Made by a program: the position numbers and the translations under genes. The notes below the pieces were generated by a model, which worked only from the letters and a program-made list of their open reading frames with translations, had not been told where the DNA came from and made no database searches. Shown here one piece after another: positions 1 to 8,658 of a stretch of DNA of 21,255 nt. The stretch's first letter is position 1; the number at the start of each line of letters is the position of its first letter. This stretch comes from an uncultured Collinsella sp. (GTDB lineage Bacteria > Actinomycetota > Coriobacteriia > Coriobacteriales > Coriobacteriaceae): assembly GCA_902491415.1 (NCBI GenBank), contig CABUHP010000002.1, forward strand, positions 1 through 21,255. Reading direction: 5' to 3'.

Positions 1-1
1 C

Positions 2-115
2 TTCGTTAAACGGGCGCTAGGGCGTCACCCTTACACCAACATTTTCGACGCGATCCCCATCATCAAAAGTGACACACGCTACCAGTTGATGGGAGGCAGC
101 CATGGGCTTCTTTGA
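2..115 (+). CDS. C-terminal end of an unidentified upstream gene (partial)
   Basis: Frame 2 is open from the window edge to a TGA at 113-115, giving 37 residues that begin FVKRALGRHPYTNIFDAI and end GGSHGLL. Codon choice looks coding, and the frame overlaps the first 14 bases of the next gene, as in a compact operon. I do not recognise the family. It could instead be a chance open frame, because only a short piece is visible. Confidence 0.4.
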   Translation, partial: FVKRALGRHPYTNIFDAIPIIKSDTRYQLMGGSHGLL

Positions 116-839
116 CAAGATGTTCGAGAAGAAAGAGTGCGCGATTTGCGGTACCGAGCTGGGACTTCTAGGTAAGACAAAAATCAATGAAGGCTACCTG
201 TGCAAAGAGTGCGCCGGCAAGCTCTCCCCCTACTTCCACGGCTATCGCTCCAGCACCGCAGACGATATCCGTGAGCAACTCGCCTACCGCGAGGCCAACG
301 CCGAGCGCCTGTCTTCGTTCAACCCCACGCGCACGCTTTCTGCCGGGCGCACCAATATTATGCTCGATGAGGACGCGGGCCTGCTGATCATCACTTCGCA
401 GAGCCGCTGGCGCGACGCCAATCCCGACATCATCGAGTTCTCGCAGGTACTCGGCTGCGATATGGATATCGACGAGCAGCGCACCGAGATCTATCGCGAG
501 ACCAAGGACGGCGAGCGCGAGAGCTACAACCCGCCGCGCTACGACCTGGATTACGACTTTAATCTGACCATCCACGTCAACACGCCGTACTTTACCGAGA
601 TCAACCTGCGCGTGAACGACTCCACCATCGATCAGCGCGGTTCCATCGAATATCGCGAGGCCAAGCGCCAGGCAACCGAGGTCCGCGATGCGCTGGTGCA
701 GCTGCGCCAGGAGACGCGCGACAGCGTCGTGGCCGCCAAGGCCCCCAAGACCGCGGTGACCTGCCCCTTCTGCGGAGCCACCACCATTCCCGATGCCAGC
801 GGGCGCTGCGAATACTGCGGCGGCGCCATCGGCGCATAG
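102..839 (+). CDS. DUF4428-type zinc-ribbon protein
   Basis: A 245-residue soluble protein with no signal peptide or membrane segment. Residues about 13-40 carry a CxxC...CxxC zinc ribbon (CAICGTEL, then CKECAGKL) followed by the YFHGYRSST stretch typical of DUF4428 proteins. The middle is a beta-rich region of unknown role containing RINLR-like strands. Residues about 221-243 form a second ribbon (CPFCG...CEYCG). The start is supported by the GGGAGG Shine-Dalgarno site just upstream. It is followed 24 bp later by another zinc-ribbon gene and then an SPFH gene, so it probably works with them at the membrane. The molecular function is not known; zinc binding is inferred from the paired cysteines. 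Confidence 0.85.
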   Translation: MGFFDKMFEKKECAICGTELGLLGKTKINEGYLCKECAGKLSPYFHGYRSSTADDIREQLAYREANAERLSSFNPTRTLSAGRTNIMLDEDAGLLIITSQSRWRDANPDIIEFSQVLGCDMDIDEQRTEIYRETKDGERESYNPPRYDLDYDFNLTIHVNTPYFTEINLRVNDSTIDQRGSIEYREAKRQATEVRDALVQLRQETRDSVVAAKAPKTAVTCPFCGATTIPDASGRCEYCGGAIGA

Positions 840-863
840 CCTCCGGCACGGAAAGGACCGATC

Positions 864-2186
864 ATGGCCTTCGAGAGCGTTAACTATCAGTGCCCTGCCT
901 GCGGTGGTCCCCTGCATTTTGCCAGCGCCGAGCAAAAGCTCGTCTGCGACTACTGTGACTCACGCTTTGAAGTCGAAGAAGTCGAGGCCCTCTATCGCGA
1001 GCGCCAGGACAAGGCAGATGCCAAAGCCGATGCCGCAGCCGCAGCTCCCACACCCGCTGCCGACGATGCCGTGCAGGAGCTCGCCCAAAACGCCGGCTAT
1101 ATCTGCTCGTCGTGCGGCGCCGAGCTCGTGTCCGACGGCACCGTCGCCGTCACCACCTGCCCGTACTGCGGCAACTCCGCCGTGGCACCCGGTCAGCTCT
1201 CGGGCGACTTCTCGCCCGACCTGGTGATTCCGTTTAAGCTCGGGCGCGACGACGTCACAGCCGCACTCAAGGAACACTACAAGGGCAAGATCTTGCTGCC
1301 CAAGAGCTTTGTCACCGGCAACCATATCGACGAGGTCCAAGGCGTTTACGTGCCGTTTTGGCTCTACGGTGCCCGCGTGGATGGCGAAGTGTACTTTGAC
1401 GCGACCAACGAGACCGTAACCGAGGAATCCGACCGCACCGTCACGACCACCGACCACTACGATGCCTACCGCAAGGGAAACATCTCGTTTAAGCGCGTGC
1501 CCGTCGACGGATCGTCCAAGATGCCCGACGGCCACATGGACGCCATCGAGCCGTTTGACTACGACGCGCTGCGCCCGTTCTCGGTCGCCTATATGCCCGG
1601 CTACATCGCCAACCGTTACGACGAGGACTGCGAGACCTGCAAGGCGCGCGCCGAGCGCCGCATGGAAGAAAGCACGGTCTCGGCCCTGCGCGAGACCGTC
1701 GTCGACGAATACGACGATGCCACGGTCGAAAGCAAGCAGCTCGACTACACCTGGGAAGACAGCGACTACGCCCTGTTCCCCGTCTGGATGCTCTCCACCT
1801 CGTGGAACGGCAAGAGCTACCTGTTTGCCATGAACGGCCAGACCGGCCGCTTGGTCGGCGAGCTCCCCTGCTCCAAGCCCAAGCTCGCCATCGCCTCGGT
1901 GCTGTTCTTCGTGATCGGATTTATCCTCTCCCAGATTCTCTTTATGGGTGAGAACGCCTTCGATCCGGATTACCTCGCCTTTGATATCGAGGGCATCCTC
2001 ATCAACATCATCGCGCCGCTGATCATCGTGATTATCGGAGACGTGCTACTGGTAGGCCAGCTCAAGACGGCCAACGAAGCAACCCATGCCGATGAGTATT
2101 GTGGCGAGCTCGACCTGACCGAGAAGCACGACACCTTCAGCCACACCGAGACCACCGTTGTCATGAAAGACGACAAGGACGACTAA
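864..2186 (+). CDS. TFIIB-type zinc-ribbon membrane protein
   Basis: A 440-residue protein. Two zinc ribbons lie at the N-terminus (CPACGGPL...CDYCDSRF at about 11-35, and CSSCGAEL...CPYCGNSA at about 81-108), separated by an Ala/Asp-rich linker. A long conserved central domain follows (PDLVIPFKLGRDD, VYVPFWLYGA). Two hydrophobic helices lie near the C-terminus (about 345-366 and 384-405), with a charged tail. The architecture resembles Bacillus subtilis YdjG, which is encoded with PspA and the SPFH protein YdjI; that link is from memory of the family, not a search. The Shine-Dalgarno site is AAAGGA. The order zinc ribbon, zinc ribbon, SPFH protein suggests a membrane-associated complex rather than a transcription factor, despite the TFIIB label. 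Confidence 0.85.
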   Translation: MAFESVNYQCPACGGPLHFASAEQKLVCDYCDSRFEVEEVEALYRERQDKADAKADAAAAAPTPAADDAVQELAQNAGYICSSCGAELVSDGTVAVTTCPYCGNSAVAPGQLSGDFSPDLVIPFKLGRDDVTAALKEHYKGKILLPKSFVTGNHIDEVQGVYVPFWLYGARVDGEVYFDATNETVTEESDRTVTTTDHYDAYRKGNISFKRVPVDGSSKMPDGHMDAIEPFDYDALRPFSVAYMPGYIANRYDEDCETCKARAERRMEESTVSALRETVVDEYDDATVESKQLDYTWEDSDYALFPVWMLSTSWNGKSYLFAMNGQTGRLVGELPCSKPKLAIASVLFFVIGFILSQILFMGENAFDPDYLAFDIEGILINIIAPLIIVIIGDVLLVGQLKTANEATHADEYCGELDLTEKHDTFSHTETTVVMKDDKDD

Positions 2187-2234
2187 GCAATCCAACCAAT
2201 ACCACCCGGCCTTTGACGAGAAAGGAAGATCACC

Positions 2235-3476
2235 ATGGGACTCTTGAAAGCTGGATTGGGAGCTGCCGGCGGCGTCATGGCCGACCAGTGGAAGGAATTT
2301 ATCTACTGCGAATCGATGCCTGCTGACGTCTTGGCCTGCAAGGGCAGCAAGCGCACCGGCGGCCGCAGCTCCAACACGCGCGGCGAGGACAACGTCATCT
2401 CCAACGGCTCGGTCATCGCCGTCAACGACGGCCAGGGCATGCTCGTGGTGCAAAACGGCAAGATCATCGAAGTCGCGCTGGAGCCCGGTGAGTTCGTCTT
2501 CGATACCGGCAGCGAGCCGAGCGTCTTTAGCGGCAACCTGGGCGATTCCATCAAGGAGACCTTCGCCAATATCGGCAGCCGCTTTACCTTTGGCGGCGAC
2601 GCGGGCAAGGACCAGCGCGTCTACTTCATCAACACCAAGGAGATCATCGGCAACAAGTACGGCACCGCCTCGCCCGTGCCCTTCCGCGTGGTCGATAACA
2701 ACATTGGCCTGGACGTCGACATCTCCGTGCGCTGCAACGGCGAGTATTCGTACCGCATCACCAACCCGCTGCTGTTCTACACCAACGTATGCGGCAACGT
2801 GACCGATAGCTACACGCGCGACAAGATCGACAGCCAGCTTAAGTCCGAGCTGCTCACCGCCCTGCAGCCCGCCTTTGCCAAGATCTCGGAGATGGGCATC
2901 CGCTACAGCGCCATCCCCGGCCACACCACCGAGCTCGCCCGCGCGCTCAACGAGGTCCTCTCGGCCGACTGGCGTGACCTGCGCGGCGTCGAGATCGTGA
3001 GCTTTGGCGTCAACTCCATCGCCGCCTCGCAAGAGGACGAGCAGATGATCAAGGACCTGCAGAAAGCCGCGGTCATGCGCGATCCCACTATGGCGGCCGC
3101 CAACATCGCCAGCGCCCAGAGCGACGCAATGCGCGCAGCAGCCGCCAACCCCAACGGCGCGATGGCAGGCTTTATGGGCATGGGCATGGCAGGTGGCATG
3201 GGCGGCATGAACGCCAGCCAGCTGTTCGCCGCCGGCCAGGCACAGCAGCAGGCCGCCCCGCAGCCGGCTCCGGCTCCCGCCCCCGCACCGGCTCCCGCCG
3301 CCGCACCTGCGGCCGGCACGTGGACCTGCAGCTGCGGCGCCACCAACACCGGCAAGTTCTGCTCCGAGTGCGGCAGTCCCGCACCCGCCCCGGCACCGGC
3401 CAAGTGGTTCTGCCCCAACTGCGGTAGCGAAAACGGCGGCAAGTTCTGCAGCAACTGCGGAACGCCCAGGCCCTAG
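2235..3476 (+). CDS. SPFH/band-7 domain protein with C-terminal zinc ribbons (YdjI-like)
   Basis: A 413-residue protein. An N-terminal SPFH-type domain (about 15-275) contains DQWKEFIYCESMPADVL, VQNGKIIEVALEPGEF and VGVEIVSFGVNSI-like strands. It is followed by a Gly/Met-rich stretch, a Pro-Ala linker (about 336-362) and two zinc ribbons (CSCGATNTGKFCSECG and CPNCGSENGGKFCSNCG) that end the protein. This matches the bacterial SPFH subgroup called 'virion core protein-like', including B. subtilis YdjI, which scaffolds membrane-stress proteins. There is no clear N-terminal TM helix, so attachment may be peripheral or through the preceding membrane protein. The start has a GAGAAAGGA Shine-Dalgarno site and follows the previous gene by 48 bp, so they are probably co-transcribed. 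Confidence 0.88.
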   Translation: MGLLKAGLGAAGGVMADQWKEFIYCESMPADVLACKGSKRTGGRSSNTRGEDNVISNGSVIAVNDGQGMLVVQNGKIIEVALEPGEFVFDTGSEPSVFSGNLGDSIKETFANIGSRFTFGGDAGKDQRVYFINTKEIIGNKYGTASPVPFRVVDNNIGLDVDISVRCNGEYSYRITNPLLFYTNVCGNVTDSYTRDKIDSQLKSELLTALQPAFAKISEMGIRYSAIPGHTTELARALNEVLSADWRDLRGVEIVSFGVNSIAASQEDEQMIKDLQKAAVMRDPTMAAANIASAQSDAMRAAAANPNGAMAGFMGMGMAGGMGGMNASQLFAAGQAQQQAAPQPAPAPAPAPAPAAAPAAGTWTCSCGATNTGKFCSECGSPAPAPAPAKWFCPNCGSENGGKFCSNCGTPRP

Positions 3477-3494
3477 CGCCCCTAACTGGTGATG

Positions 3495-3518
3495 AGCGGG
3501 GGATCCGCCACCCCCGCT
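3495..3518 (+). terminator. Intercistronic hairpin after the SPFH gene
   Basis: An 8-bp perfect GC-rich inverted repeat (AGCGGGGG/CCCCCGCT, 8-nt loop) sits between the SPFH stop and the lipoprotein Shine-Dalgarno site. No clear T-run follows, so it may be a partial terminator or an mRNA-stability hairpin that lowers lipoprotein expression. Confidence 0.45.
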
Positions 3519-3554
3519 GCCTTCTATGGGTTTCGTTCGATGAAGGAGGACACC

Positions 3555-4397
3555 ATGAAGACAACGTTCAAAAAGTCCGTACTCGCATTTCTGACATGCG
3601 TCCTGGCGCTCGCCTTTGCCCTGACGGGCTGCAGCGGCGGCGGCAAGGACCCCAAGGCCAACTTCGTCGGCAGCTGGGAACTCTCGGGTGGAACCCTGGA
3701 GGGCGAAGAGCTGACCGATGAGTACATGAAGATGCTCGAGGATTGGGGTGTCCACTGCGTCCTAGTTCTCGATGAGGACGGTACAGGTGCCCTCGACCTG
3801 TTCCTTGAAGTCATGGACCTTAAATGGGAGGCAAAGGACGCCACCACCGTAACCATCACCGCCGAAGACGAGTCGCATGACATGAAGCTCAAGGACGGCA
3901 AACTCATCCTCGAAGAAGATGACGGCAATCTTGTCTTTACCAAGTCTGACAAGGACCTGTCCGGTACGGTGAAGAAGGATCGCGAGAACGCCGAGAAGGA
4001 AGAGGAGATCGATGAGGCCGTCGAAGACGACGACGTCCAGAGTGTCGAAATCTCCCCCGCCGTCACCGTCGCCGATGACGACCTGTGCACCATCACCATC
4101 ACCGAGAAGTTCAAGGACGACTGGGGCGACATCGGCTTTGTCGTCAACATCACCAACAAGAGCGACAAGGACCTGACCTTCTACGCTCCTTCCGGCAAGA
4201 CCAACGTCAACGGCACCATGAAGGAACCCTGGTTCTCGGCTCACCTGATGCCCGGCACCAACGCCACCGAGGAATTCACGTTCTCGAACGGCACACTCGA
4301 TAGCCTTGACGACCTCGTCAACACGACCATCGGCATCGACGCCTACCTGACCGATTCCTACGAGGACGTCGCCTCTTACACCGCAACCATCGCGTAA
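3555..4397 (+). CDS. Secreted lipoprotein, two-domain, unknown function
   Basis: 280 residues from the ATG at 3555, chosen because AAGGAGGA lies five bases upstream. The frame extends further 5' but without a ribosome site. The N-terminus is a classical lipoprotein signal: KK at 6-7, a hydrophobic core, and lipobox LTGC with the modified Cys at residue 26. A small beta-rich domain follows (about 34-140: FVGSWELSGG, VLDEDGTG, KLILEEDDGNLVF), then an acidic Glu/Asp linker, then an Ig-like C-terminal domain (about 180-280: DIGFVVNITNKSDKDLTFYAP) like DUF4352/DUF5067-type extracellular modules. It is predicted to be anchored on the outer face of the membrane. The gene lies 78 bp downstream of the SPFH gene and may be read from the same transcript. 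Confidence 0.8.
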   Translation: MKTTFKKSVLAFLTCVLALAFALTGCSGGGKDPKANFVGSWELSGGTLEGEELTDEYMKMLEDWGVHCVLVLDEDGTGALDLFLEVMDLKWEAKDATTVTITAEDESHDMKLKDGKLILEEDDGNLVFTKSDKDLSGTVKKDRENAEKEEEIDEAVEDDDVQSVEISPAVTVADDDLCTITITEKFKDDWGDIGFVVNITNKSDKDLTFYAPSGKTNVNGTMKEPWFSAHLMPGTNATEEFTFSNGTLDSLDDLVNTTIGIDAYLTDSYEDVASYTATIA

Positions 4398-4414
4398 CGG
4401 CACGTAACATCAGC

Positions 4415-4480
4415 CGCGGATTGGCGGACACATCCGCGCACATGTCAGGCGGGGCCGTAGGAAATGATCATGCGGCCCCG
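4415..4480 (+). repeat. Two small inverted repeats downstream of the lipoprotein gene
   Basis: CGCGGAT (4415-4421) pairs with ATCCGCG (4432-4438), and CGGGGCCG (4450-4457) pairs with CGGCCCCG (4473-4480). Neither is followed by a T-run. They lie between converging genes and may be mRNA 3'-end structures. Confidence 0.35.
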
Positions 4481-4513
4481 TCGCCTTGCGCCGACAGCAC
4501 TGCCCATACAAGC

Positions 4514-4555
4514 AGGCCGCCCACCGTTTTTTAGATGCGAAACGGTGGGCGGCCT
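4514..4555. terminator. Strong hairpin between converging genes
   Basis: Perfect 16-bp arms (4514-4529 and 4540-4555, core GGCCGCCCACCG) with a 10-nt loop. On the plus strand it is followed by ATCTTT, so it best serves the lipoprotein transcript. It also lies just past the stop of the minus-strand response regulator and could act in both directions. Confidence 0.7.
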
Positions 4556-4591
4556 ATCTTTACGGCGCCGGAACACGGGTGAGCGCGTCGA

Positions 4592-5215
4592 TTACGGGCG
4601 CTCCATGTTGGGAACGATGCTGCCCTCCGTTACTGCGCGCACGGCCAAGCGCATGATGTTGTCGTAGCCGGTCTTGCTCAAGATCTCCGAGATGCGACGT
4701 TTGATGGTGCCCTCACTCATAAACAGCTCGGCCGCGATCTCGCGACGGCTCTTGCCCTCGCAGGCAAGGCGCAAAATCGATAGCTCAACATCGTCGAGTG
4801 CCGCCGTACCCGAAAAAATACTCTCGGGCGGCTTGGGAAACGTGCAATAGCCCGCCAGCGTGGAGCGCATCACGGCGAACAGCTCGTCGATACCGACGTT
4901 CTTGTACACAAAGCTATCGACGCCCGCCTCGCGGGCCTGATCGACAAAGGTGATCTCGGGCATGCCGGTCATGATAATGACGCGGCACTCGGGCAGTTGT
5001 TCTTTAATGCGCGCCGCCGCCACGATGCCGTTGGAATCATGCTCGGTGCATACGTCCATCAGTATCATGTCCGGGCGCTCCTTGAGCGCGACACCCAAGG
5101 CCTCGGAAGCATCGGCAATGGCGGAAACAACGGTCATATCGGGCTGGTCGCCAACGGAACGCGCCAGGCTCTCGCGCAGGATGACCTGGTCTTCGACTAT
5201 AAGGACGCGGATCAT
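4592..5215 (-). CDS. NarL/FixJ-family response regulator (LuxR HTH)
   Basis: 207 residues. The receiver domain is at 1-120, with acidic pocket E8/D9, phospho-acceptor D54 (ILMDV), conserved Thr in IIMTG and Lys in FVYKN. The LuxR-type helix-turn-helix is at about 140-200 (LDDVELSILRLACEGKSR, then IAAELFMSEGTIKRRISEIL). It is expected to be phosphorylated by the adjacent histidine kinase and to bind DNA as a dimer. Its ATG overlaps the kinase stop as ATGA, and AAAGGAGA lies seven bases upstream, so the two are translationally coupled. Target promoters cannot be told from the window; autoregulation is plausible but unseen. Confidence 0.93.
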   Translation of the reverse strand: MIRVLIVEDQVILRESLARSVGDQPDMTVVSAIADASEALGVALKERPDMILMDVCTEHDSNGIVAAARIKEQLPECRVIIMTGMPEITFVDQAREAGVDSFVYKNVGIDELFAVMRSTLAGYCTFPKPPESIFSGTAALDDVELSILRLACEGKSRREIAAELFMSEGTIKRRISEILSKTGYDNIMRLAVRAVTEGSIVPNMERP

Positions 5216-6711
5216 GAACTTCTCCTTTGGACCGTGGCGTTGGAGGCGAGCGGGATGGACACCGTAAGCGTGAAGGGCGGGGCGGTGTGGACTTCCAGGC
5301 TGCCGCCCAGATTCTGTGCGACATGCCTCATACCTGGGATACCCGTTCCCTCGCGATACGATACGGGTGCAGGCGCGCCGTCGTTAGAAACGGTCATCCG
5401 CGCAACAGCACCGTCTTCCGACGTCTCCTGCCACAGACGCACGTGGACCCGATGCGCCTGTGCATGCTTGGTGGCATTGGTCGAGGCCTCGCGGATAATC
5501 TGCAAAAATGCGGCGGCGACACGCGCGTCCTCAGGCAGCGCACCCTCAACATCGATCTGCACACTCACCAGGCCAAAGGCATGGACGATATCTCCCAGTT
5601 GCTCTGCCAGTTCGGTGTCGCCCCCGCTGCGCAGATCGGCAGCGATTGAGCGCAGCAGCGGGTCGATCTGCTCGAGTGACTCGTCATCCAGGCGCCCCTC
5701 CTCCAGATAACGATGGAGGATGGACAGGCGCTGCCCGATCACGTCGTGCACGCGAGCGCGCATACGCAGATAGGCCGCATTGTCAGCAACTTTTTTGACT
5801 TCTTCGATCTGGGCTTGGAGCTCTTGGCCCGCAAGCTCAAGCAGGTGGTTGGCTTGCGCCAGGCGATTATGAGCATGCGCATACTCTGTTACATCCAGGC
5901 CGATAATGCGCTCGAAGAGGCGGCCCGAAACCATAACGTCATCGTGCACAAACAAGCGAATCTCGGCGGGAGAAACCTCGACCACCGCCCGCGCCTCACC
6001 AAAGCGGTCCAGATTAATCCGCACGCGGTTCTGGCTGCTTTCGGGCATTTGCATGCTGAGTTTGCGCAGGTCGTTCCATGTACCGCTCATATCGCCTAGG
6101 TCGGTGGGCATATGAAGCTCCACCAGGTTTTTTCGCATGCAGCGGTTCATGAGCAGCGGGCGGCCCCTCGGGTCCAGATACAGGATGCCCACGGGAATCA
6201 CGTTGATGGTTTCGATCGTCGAGAACGCGGTGATATCCTCCTGGCGGTTGCGGACATCCATCAAGAGCGCCGCAATGGAGCGGAACAGGAAAAACGCTCC
6301 CTCTGCGATAAGGACCGTGGTCCACGCCGAGCCCATGGCAAGCACCACCGGCGGTGTCACGGCGGCAACGAGCAACAGTTCGGCCAGCATGACGGGGCGA
6401 CGATAGTGCACCATAAGCACCATGCCGTAGGCAAAGATCACGGCATTGAGCCACAACGCTCCGCCCATTGCCCTGGCGCAAACGTCAAGCGACGCCACCA
6501 GATATGAGCCAGACGACGCGAACAAGATGAGCGCCGAAATAACTAGGTGAAGCACAAGGCTCGCCTCGTAGGCACAAATCACCTTACGGTTATAGGACGA
6601 GCGGCGCGATGCGATGAGCGGGACGTGGATCGTCTGCAGACACGCAGCCAGGGCAAAGACAACATCGAGCGCAACGATTTGGGGAAGGATGAGCGAAATC
6701 TGCATCGTCAC
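5212..6711 (-). CDS. Membrane sensor histidine kinase with PAS-like region
   Basis: 499 residues. Several hydrophobic helices at about 8-150 form the sensor membrane part. A PAS-like region follows (about 165-275: NVIPVGILYLDPRGRPLLMN), then a coiled coil (about 280-315), a HisKA_3-type dimerisation helix with the likely phospho-acceptor His322 (RARVHDVIGQRLS), and a HATPase domain (about 395-490) with N-box REASTNATKHA, NDG and GTGIPGMR. The start is the GTG at 6711, whose GTGA overlaps the upstream stop; the ATG at 6705 is equally possible. It is the catalytically complete sensor of the three-gene operon and should phosphorylate the downstream regulator. The signal is unknown. Confidence 0.9.
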   Translation of the reverse strand: MTMQISLILPQIVALDVVFALAACLQTIHVPLIASRRSSYNRKVICAYEASLVLHLVISALILFASSGSYLVASLDVCARAMGGALWLNAVIFAYGMVLMVHYRRPVMLAELLLVAAVTPPVVLAMGSAWTTVLIAEGAFFLFRSIAALLMDVRNRQEDITAFSTIETINVIPVGILYLDPRGRPLLMNRCMRKNLVELHMPTDLGDMSGTWNDLRKLSMQMPESSQNRVRINLDRFGEARAVVEVSPAEIRLFVHDDVMVSGRLFERIIGLDVTEYAHAHNRLAQANHLLELAGQELQAQIEEVKKVADNAAYLRMRARVHDVIGQRLSILHRYLEEGRLDDESLEQIDPLLRSIAADLRSGGDTELAEQLGDIVHAFGLVSVQIDVEGALPEDARVAAAFLQIIREASTNATKHAQAHRVHVRLWQETSEDGAVARMTVSNDGAPAPVSYREGTGIPGMRHVAQNLGGSLEVHTAPPFTLTVSIPLASNATVQRRSS

Positions 6712-8591
6712 TCACCCGCCCTCGGCATCAAGACGATCATGCGCAGCTGGCCGGGCTCGCCCTCAAGGCGGTATGCCACGTTGCGCCCTTGCAGAGCGCT
6801 TTCGAGCTCTTGCGCAGCGGGCGTCTGCGAAAGATCTTCATCATCGTTGGAAAAAAGCGTGGCGCGCAGCTCGACACTGCATCGGTCATGGTCGCCCAAG
6901 TGATACATAAGCGCCGGATGGTCGGTGGTGTAGGCAAAAAACGCAAAGTCATACACGCAGTCGTACAGGGCGCTTACCGTACTGGCGTGCAACGGGCGCC
7001 GTATGGCGATAATCGAGGCGCAATCGATATCGATGGTGCGCAGGTCGCTTGCGAGCTCGTTGGCGATGAGCTGAATGCGGTCGCGATCAAAACCGCTCTC
7101 CCCGTGCTGTGCCAACGTGAGCGACCCTTTGCGCTTGCAATAGGCGACGAGCATCTTGGCGCGCTGCAGCATGCGGTAACGCTCGTGCGAAGACGATTCA
7201 TCGGTCAACGGCGGCAGCGAGCTCAGCAGGTCGTACATCCCTTCGAGCGCGCGAGCAAGCGCCTGGTCCACGTCTTGGACCAGCAAGGTCTCGGCCTCTT
7301 GATCTGCCAGGTGCGTCTTAAGGTCGTAGTCGGCAGCGAGCAGCTCGTTTTGACGTTGCAGCTCCATGCGACGGTGTGCCAGTTCACGGTTAAGCTCGTT
7401 GAGCTCCGACACGTCTTGGGCAAGCAGGGCCGATCCACCCAGCAGTGGAAAGGCACGGTACATCACATCGGGATCGGACGCCACGGCAAAGGCATGGGCG
7501 CGGCCGTGCGCCTGGGTCCGCAACTCCTCGCGCACGCCTACCGGCATTGGCTTTGACACTGGCGTGGCATAGACTTCCTGCAGGTCGCGCGTTAGAACTT
7601 TGAGGTCAAGCGGCAAGGTGTCGAAAATGCCGGCGATGTCGTGATATGACGGAATGACACCGCAATCGAGACAGATTTCCATCGCCGCCACGCACAGGAC
7701 GCAATAGATGAGCGAGAAGTTGAGCCTCCATGCCCAGGGCACGCGCAACGCATATGAGATGGCAAAGAACGCGCCGCCCAGCAGCACGAGCGCCGCCGTG
7801 CCCGAGAAACGTTGGATGCGAAAGGACGAGGACCGGCCCACCAGGATAAAAAAGGCCACAAAGTTAAAGGCCGTCCACACGAGGACGGCGAAATAACCCC
7901 AGCCGTACGTGTAATCGTTGCTCCAGGTGTCGCTTGTACGGTCAAAGTGGAAGACCTGCTGGTGAAAATCGTTGGTGAGCACAAATCCGATAAGCAGGAT
8001 AGCCACAATCCACAGCGCAGCGCAGTAGCGGCGACCCAGGCGGTGTTGCTCCAGGCCCGCAAGGCGCAGACCACACAACTGGTAGAGCAGCGGAATGAGT
8101 GTCATGGGCACGTAGTACAGGTACCACAGCACGGTGGCATAGAACGGCGTGAACGACTTGTACTTGAGAATGACTTCGATCATCCACAGGGCGCAGATGG
8201 TGGCGACGGCAACAAGGCGGCGGCGCAGCACATAGTCCAAACAGCGCAGATAGACCGATACGCCCCAGATCGAAAATATAATTGCGGCGACAAGCAGCGG
8301 GAGAGAGCTCGAGTGGGCGAGCGCATCCACGACCTCTTCGGACACCTCGCTATAGGCGGGCACGGCGTTAGACAGTTTGGGGTCGAAGGCGAACAGCGCC
8401 GGCAAGACTGCCAAAAGCATGAGGAACAGCGCGGTGATGGCGCCGGCGATAGCAAAGACGCGGTGGCGGTACACCTGATGTGTTATGCCAACAAGGAATC
8501 GCGGCATGGCGAAGAGCCTGCCACCCCTGGGATCCGCCACGGGTGCGGATCGGGCGGCCGCGTGGCCGATATGTCGCTCGCGGGTACCCAT
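6708..8591 (-). CDS. Multi-TM sensor-like protein with degenerate kinase-like C-terminus
   Basis: About 628 residues from the ATG at 8591. The ATG at 8507 (MPRFLVGITHQVYR), right before the first membrane helix, is the main alternative. The frame is open to 8678, but that start lies inside a terminator hairpin. About eight hydrophobic segments resemble an N-terminal 7TM sensor region. They are followed by a PAS-sized stretch (DCGVIPSYHDIAGIFDTLPL), a coiled coil (ELNELNRELAHRRMELQRQN) and a C-terminal region laid out like HisKA_3 plus HATPase, but with no phospho-acceptor HD motif and no N-box or GxG boxes. It may be a pseudo-kinase partner of the active kinase encoded next, whose start it overlaps by four bases. 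Function is inferred from layout only. Confidence 0.75.
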   Translation of the reverse strand: MGTRERHIGHAAARSAPVADPRGGRLFAMPRFLVGITHQVYRHRVFAIAGAITALFLMLLAVLPALFAFDPKLSNAVPAYSEVSEEVVDALAHSSSLPLLVAAIIFSIWGVSVYLRCLDYVLRRRLVAVATICALWMIEVILKYKSFTPFYATVLWYLYYVPMTLIPLLYQLCGLRLAGLEQHRLGRRYCAALWIVAILLIGFVLTNDFHQQVFHFDRTSDTWSNDYTYGWGYFAVLVWTAFNFVAFFILVGRSSSFRIQRFSGTAALVLLGGAFFAISYALRVPWAWRLNFSLIYCVLCVAAMEICLDCGVIPSYHDIAGIFDTLPLDLKVLTRDLQEVYATPVSKPMPVGVREELRTQAHGRAHAFAVASDPDVMYRAFPLLGGSALLAQDVSELNELNRELAHRRMELQRQNELLAADYDLKTHLADQEAETLLVQDVDQALARALEGMYDLLSSLPPLTDESSSHERYRMLQRAKMLVAYCKRKGSLTLAQHGESGFDRDRIQLIANELASDLRTIDIDCASIIAIRRPLHASTVSALYDCVYDFAFFAYTTDHPALMYHLGDHDRCSVELRATLFSNDDEDLSQTPAAQELESALQGRNVAYRLEGEPGQLRMIVLMPRAGE

Positions 8592-8600
8592 AGTGCTTTT

Positions 8601-8606
8601 AGTGTA
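8601..8606 (-). promoter_or_regulatory. Possible -10 element for the signalling operon
   Basis: TACACT (minus strand) lies nine bases before the ATG at 8591, with only a weak -35. If real, the transcript would be nearly leaderless for that ATG, or would have an ~85-nt leader for the ATG at 8507. That leader would contain the inverted repeat GATCCGC/GCGGATC at about 8531-8551. Confidence 0.3.
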
Positions 8607-8658
8607 CCGACAGATGGGTCGAAAAAGCGGGCCGCATGTCCCAAAATCCGCAGACGGC

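Noticed and set aside
3265..3320. Repetitive GCTCCGGC-type tract that might be a tandem repeat or CRISPR-like
   Set aside because: It encodes the Pro-Ala linker in front of the SPFH protein's zinc ribbons; there are no spacers or regular repeat units.
2046..3755. Very long open frame on the minus strand opposite the zinc-ribbon and SPFH genes (others at 13255-14436 plus and 960-1535 minus)
   Set aside because: They lie antisense to clearly coding genes with recognisable motifs. Such shadows are expected from high-GC codon use, and their translations are low-complexity.
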